From contig DATJXG010000123.1 of the NCBI GenBank assembly GCA_035500455.1, forward strand, positions 1-6,669: 6,669 nucleotides of DNA, in the 5' to 3' direction. This DNA is from DATJXG01 sp035500455 (GTDB lineage: Bacteria > Acidobacteriota > Terriglobia > Terriglobales > Acidobacteriaceae). The position numbers were made by a program, and so were the translations under genes. Below the pieces are notes generated by a model. It saw only the letters and a program-made list of their open reading frames with translations. It was not told the origin of the DNA and ran no database searches. This document shows, in pieces, positions 6,039 to 6,669 of the stretch (position 1 is its first letter; every line of letters starts with the position of its first letter).

Positions 6039-6669
6039 ACTCGATTCGCAACGCGACCAGGGGATCCACCTTCATGGCGCGCCGCGTGGGAACGTAAGAA
6101 GCTAACAGCGTTACCAGCGCCATCACCACGGCCACGCCGGCATAAGTAAACGGATCGGATGGCGCCACCCCGTAAAGTTCGCTGGCCAGCAACCGCGTCG
6201 CCGCGAACGCAGCCGCTAGCCCGAGCACGATGCCGCTGACCGAGAATTTCGCGCCTTCCCTCATCACCAGCCACAGCACATCACTCCGTTGCGCGCCCAG
6301 CGCAAAACGGATACCGATCTCTCGCGTTCGCTTGGAAACCAGAAAAGACAGCACGCCATAGATGCCGACAATCCCCAGGACCATTGCCAGCCCGGCAAAA
6401 GCCACAAACAGCGTGGTGGTTGAAGCCGGGGTTGATTCCGCCTCCGACATCACCTCGTCCATCGTCCGCACTTCGCTGACCGGGGCCTCCTGGTTCAAAC
6501 TCGTGACCACGCGGCGCAACATTGCTACCGCCTCTGCCTCGTCTTGGCTCGTCCGCAGCGCGATGGTCATTTGCGAAGGCAGGCGCCCCCCTTCCAGCGT
6601 GCTTCGGGGGCTGAACGGCACATACAGCGTGCCGTTGATAAAGTCCGGCACATCGTTCTGCAGGTCGTA
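6037..6669 (-). CDS. ADOP-family ABC permease, C-terminal part (gene enters from right edge)
   Basis: This is the first gene of the array in transcription order. Only the last 210 residues are in the window; the frame is open to the right edge, so the true start lies outside. Residues 1-80 are the end of the second MacB-like extracytoplasmic core domain, including the usual 'LYVPF' strand. The last FtsX permease domain follows, with membrane helices at about 86-110, 137-160 and 173-192. The cytoplasmic loop after the first of these carries the coupling motif at residues 115-130 (TREIGIRFALGAQRSD). The protein ends in VDPLVALRIE, the same C-terminal signature as its two complete neighbours (VDP/VSP-x-VALRYE). 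In the MacB/FtsX superfamily this domain anchors the permease in the inner membrane and docks on the ATPase. The TAG stop is 11 bases before the next gene and overlaps its ribosome binding site. A plain MacB or FtsX C-terminus is possible, but the neighbours make ADOP much more likely. Substrate unknown. Confidence 0.88.
   Translation of the reverse strand, partial: YDLQNDVPDFINGTLYVPFSPRSTLEGGRLPSQMTIALRTSQDEAEAVAMLRRVVTSLNQEAPVSEVRTMDEVMSEAESTPASTTTLFVAFAGLAMVLGIVGIYGVLSFLVSKRTREIGIRFALGAQRSDVLWLVMREGAKFSVSGIVLGLAAAFAATRLLASELYGVAPSDPFTYAGVAVVMALVTLLASYVPTRRAMKVDPLVALRIE

Noticed and set aside
1..6669. Complete MacB transporter (fused ATPase and permease)
   Set aside because: MacB starts with an ABC ATPase domain. 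The complete proteins here start with an amphipathic stretch followed directly by a membrane helix, and no Walker A, signature or Walker B motif appears in any permease frame.

Overview
The window is a stretch of four tandem genes, all on the minus strand, that encode very large paralogous inner-membrane proteins of the MacB/FtsX permease superfamily. The four are in the same orientation and separated by only 9 to 13 bases, so they read as one operon transcribed from the right edge to the left edge. Both edges cut through a gene. The first gene in transcription order is present only as its C-terminal 210 residues (6037-6669), two genes are complete (3605-6025 and 1154-3595), and the last is present only as its N-terminal 380 residues (1-1140).

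The two complete proteins (806 and 813 residues) share one architecture: a cytoplasmic N-terminal amphipathic stretch, a transmembrane helix, a MacB-type extracytoplasmic core domain and a three-helix FtsX permease domain, and then the same unit again. No ATP-binding cassette domain (no Walker A, ABC signature or Walker B) is fused to, or lies between, any of them. This combination of duplicated permease halves, about 800 residues, tandem paralogs and no ATPase is the hallmark of the 'acidobacterial duplicated orphan permease' (ADOP) family. The family is greatly expanded in Acidobacteriota. Together with the moderately high GC content, this points to a soil-type acidobacterium (Terriglobia/Solibacteres-like). 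The species cannot be named from the window.

The genes probably work as permease subunits that either borrow an ATPase encoded elsewhere or have an ATPase-independent role; the substrate is unknown. The intracellular coupling-helix motif that contacts the ATPase in MacB-type transporters is kept in every half visible, except that the first half of the 1154-3595 protein has lost two of its arginines. At two of the three junctions the TAG stop codon of one gene lies inside the Shine-Dalgarno sequence of the next. At the third, a weak Shine-Dalgarno-like sequence lies in a possible small hairpin. Both arrangements suggest translational coupling.

No RNA gene, mobile element, CRISPR array, promoter or terminator is visible, and no stretch over 13 bases is non-coding. 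The long plus-strand reading frames are antisense shadows of these GC-rich genes. Apart from the unusual biology of the ADOP family itself, I see no evidence of a wholly new system.
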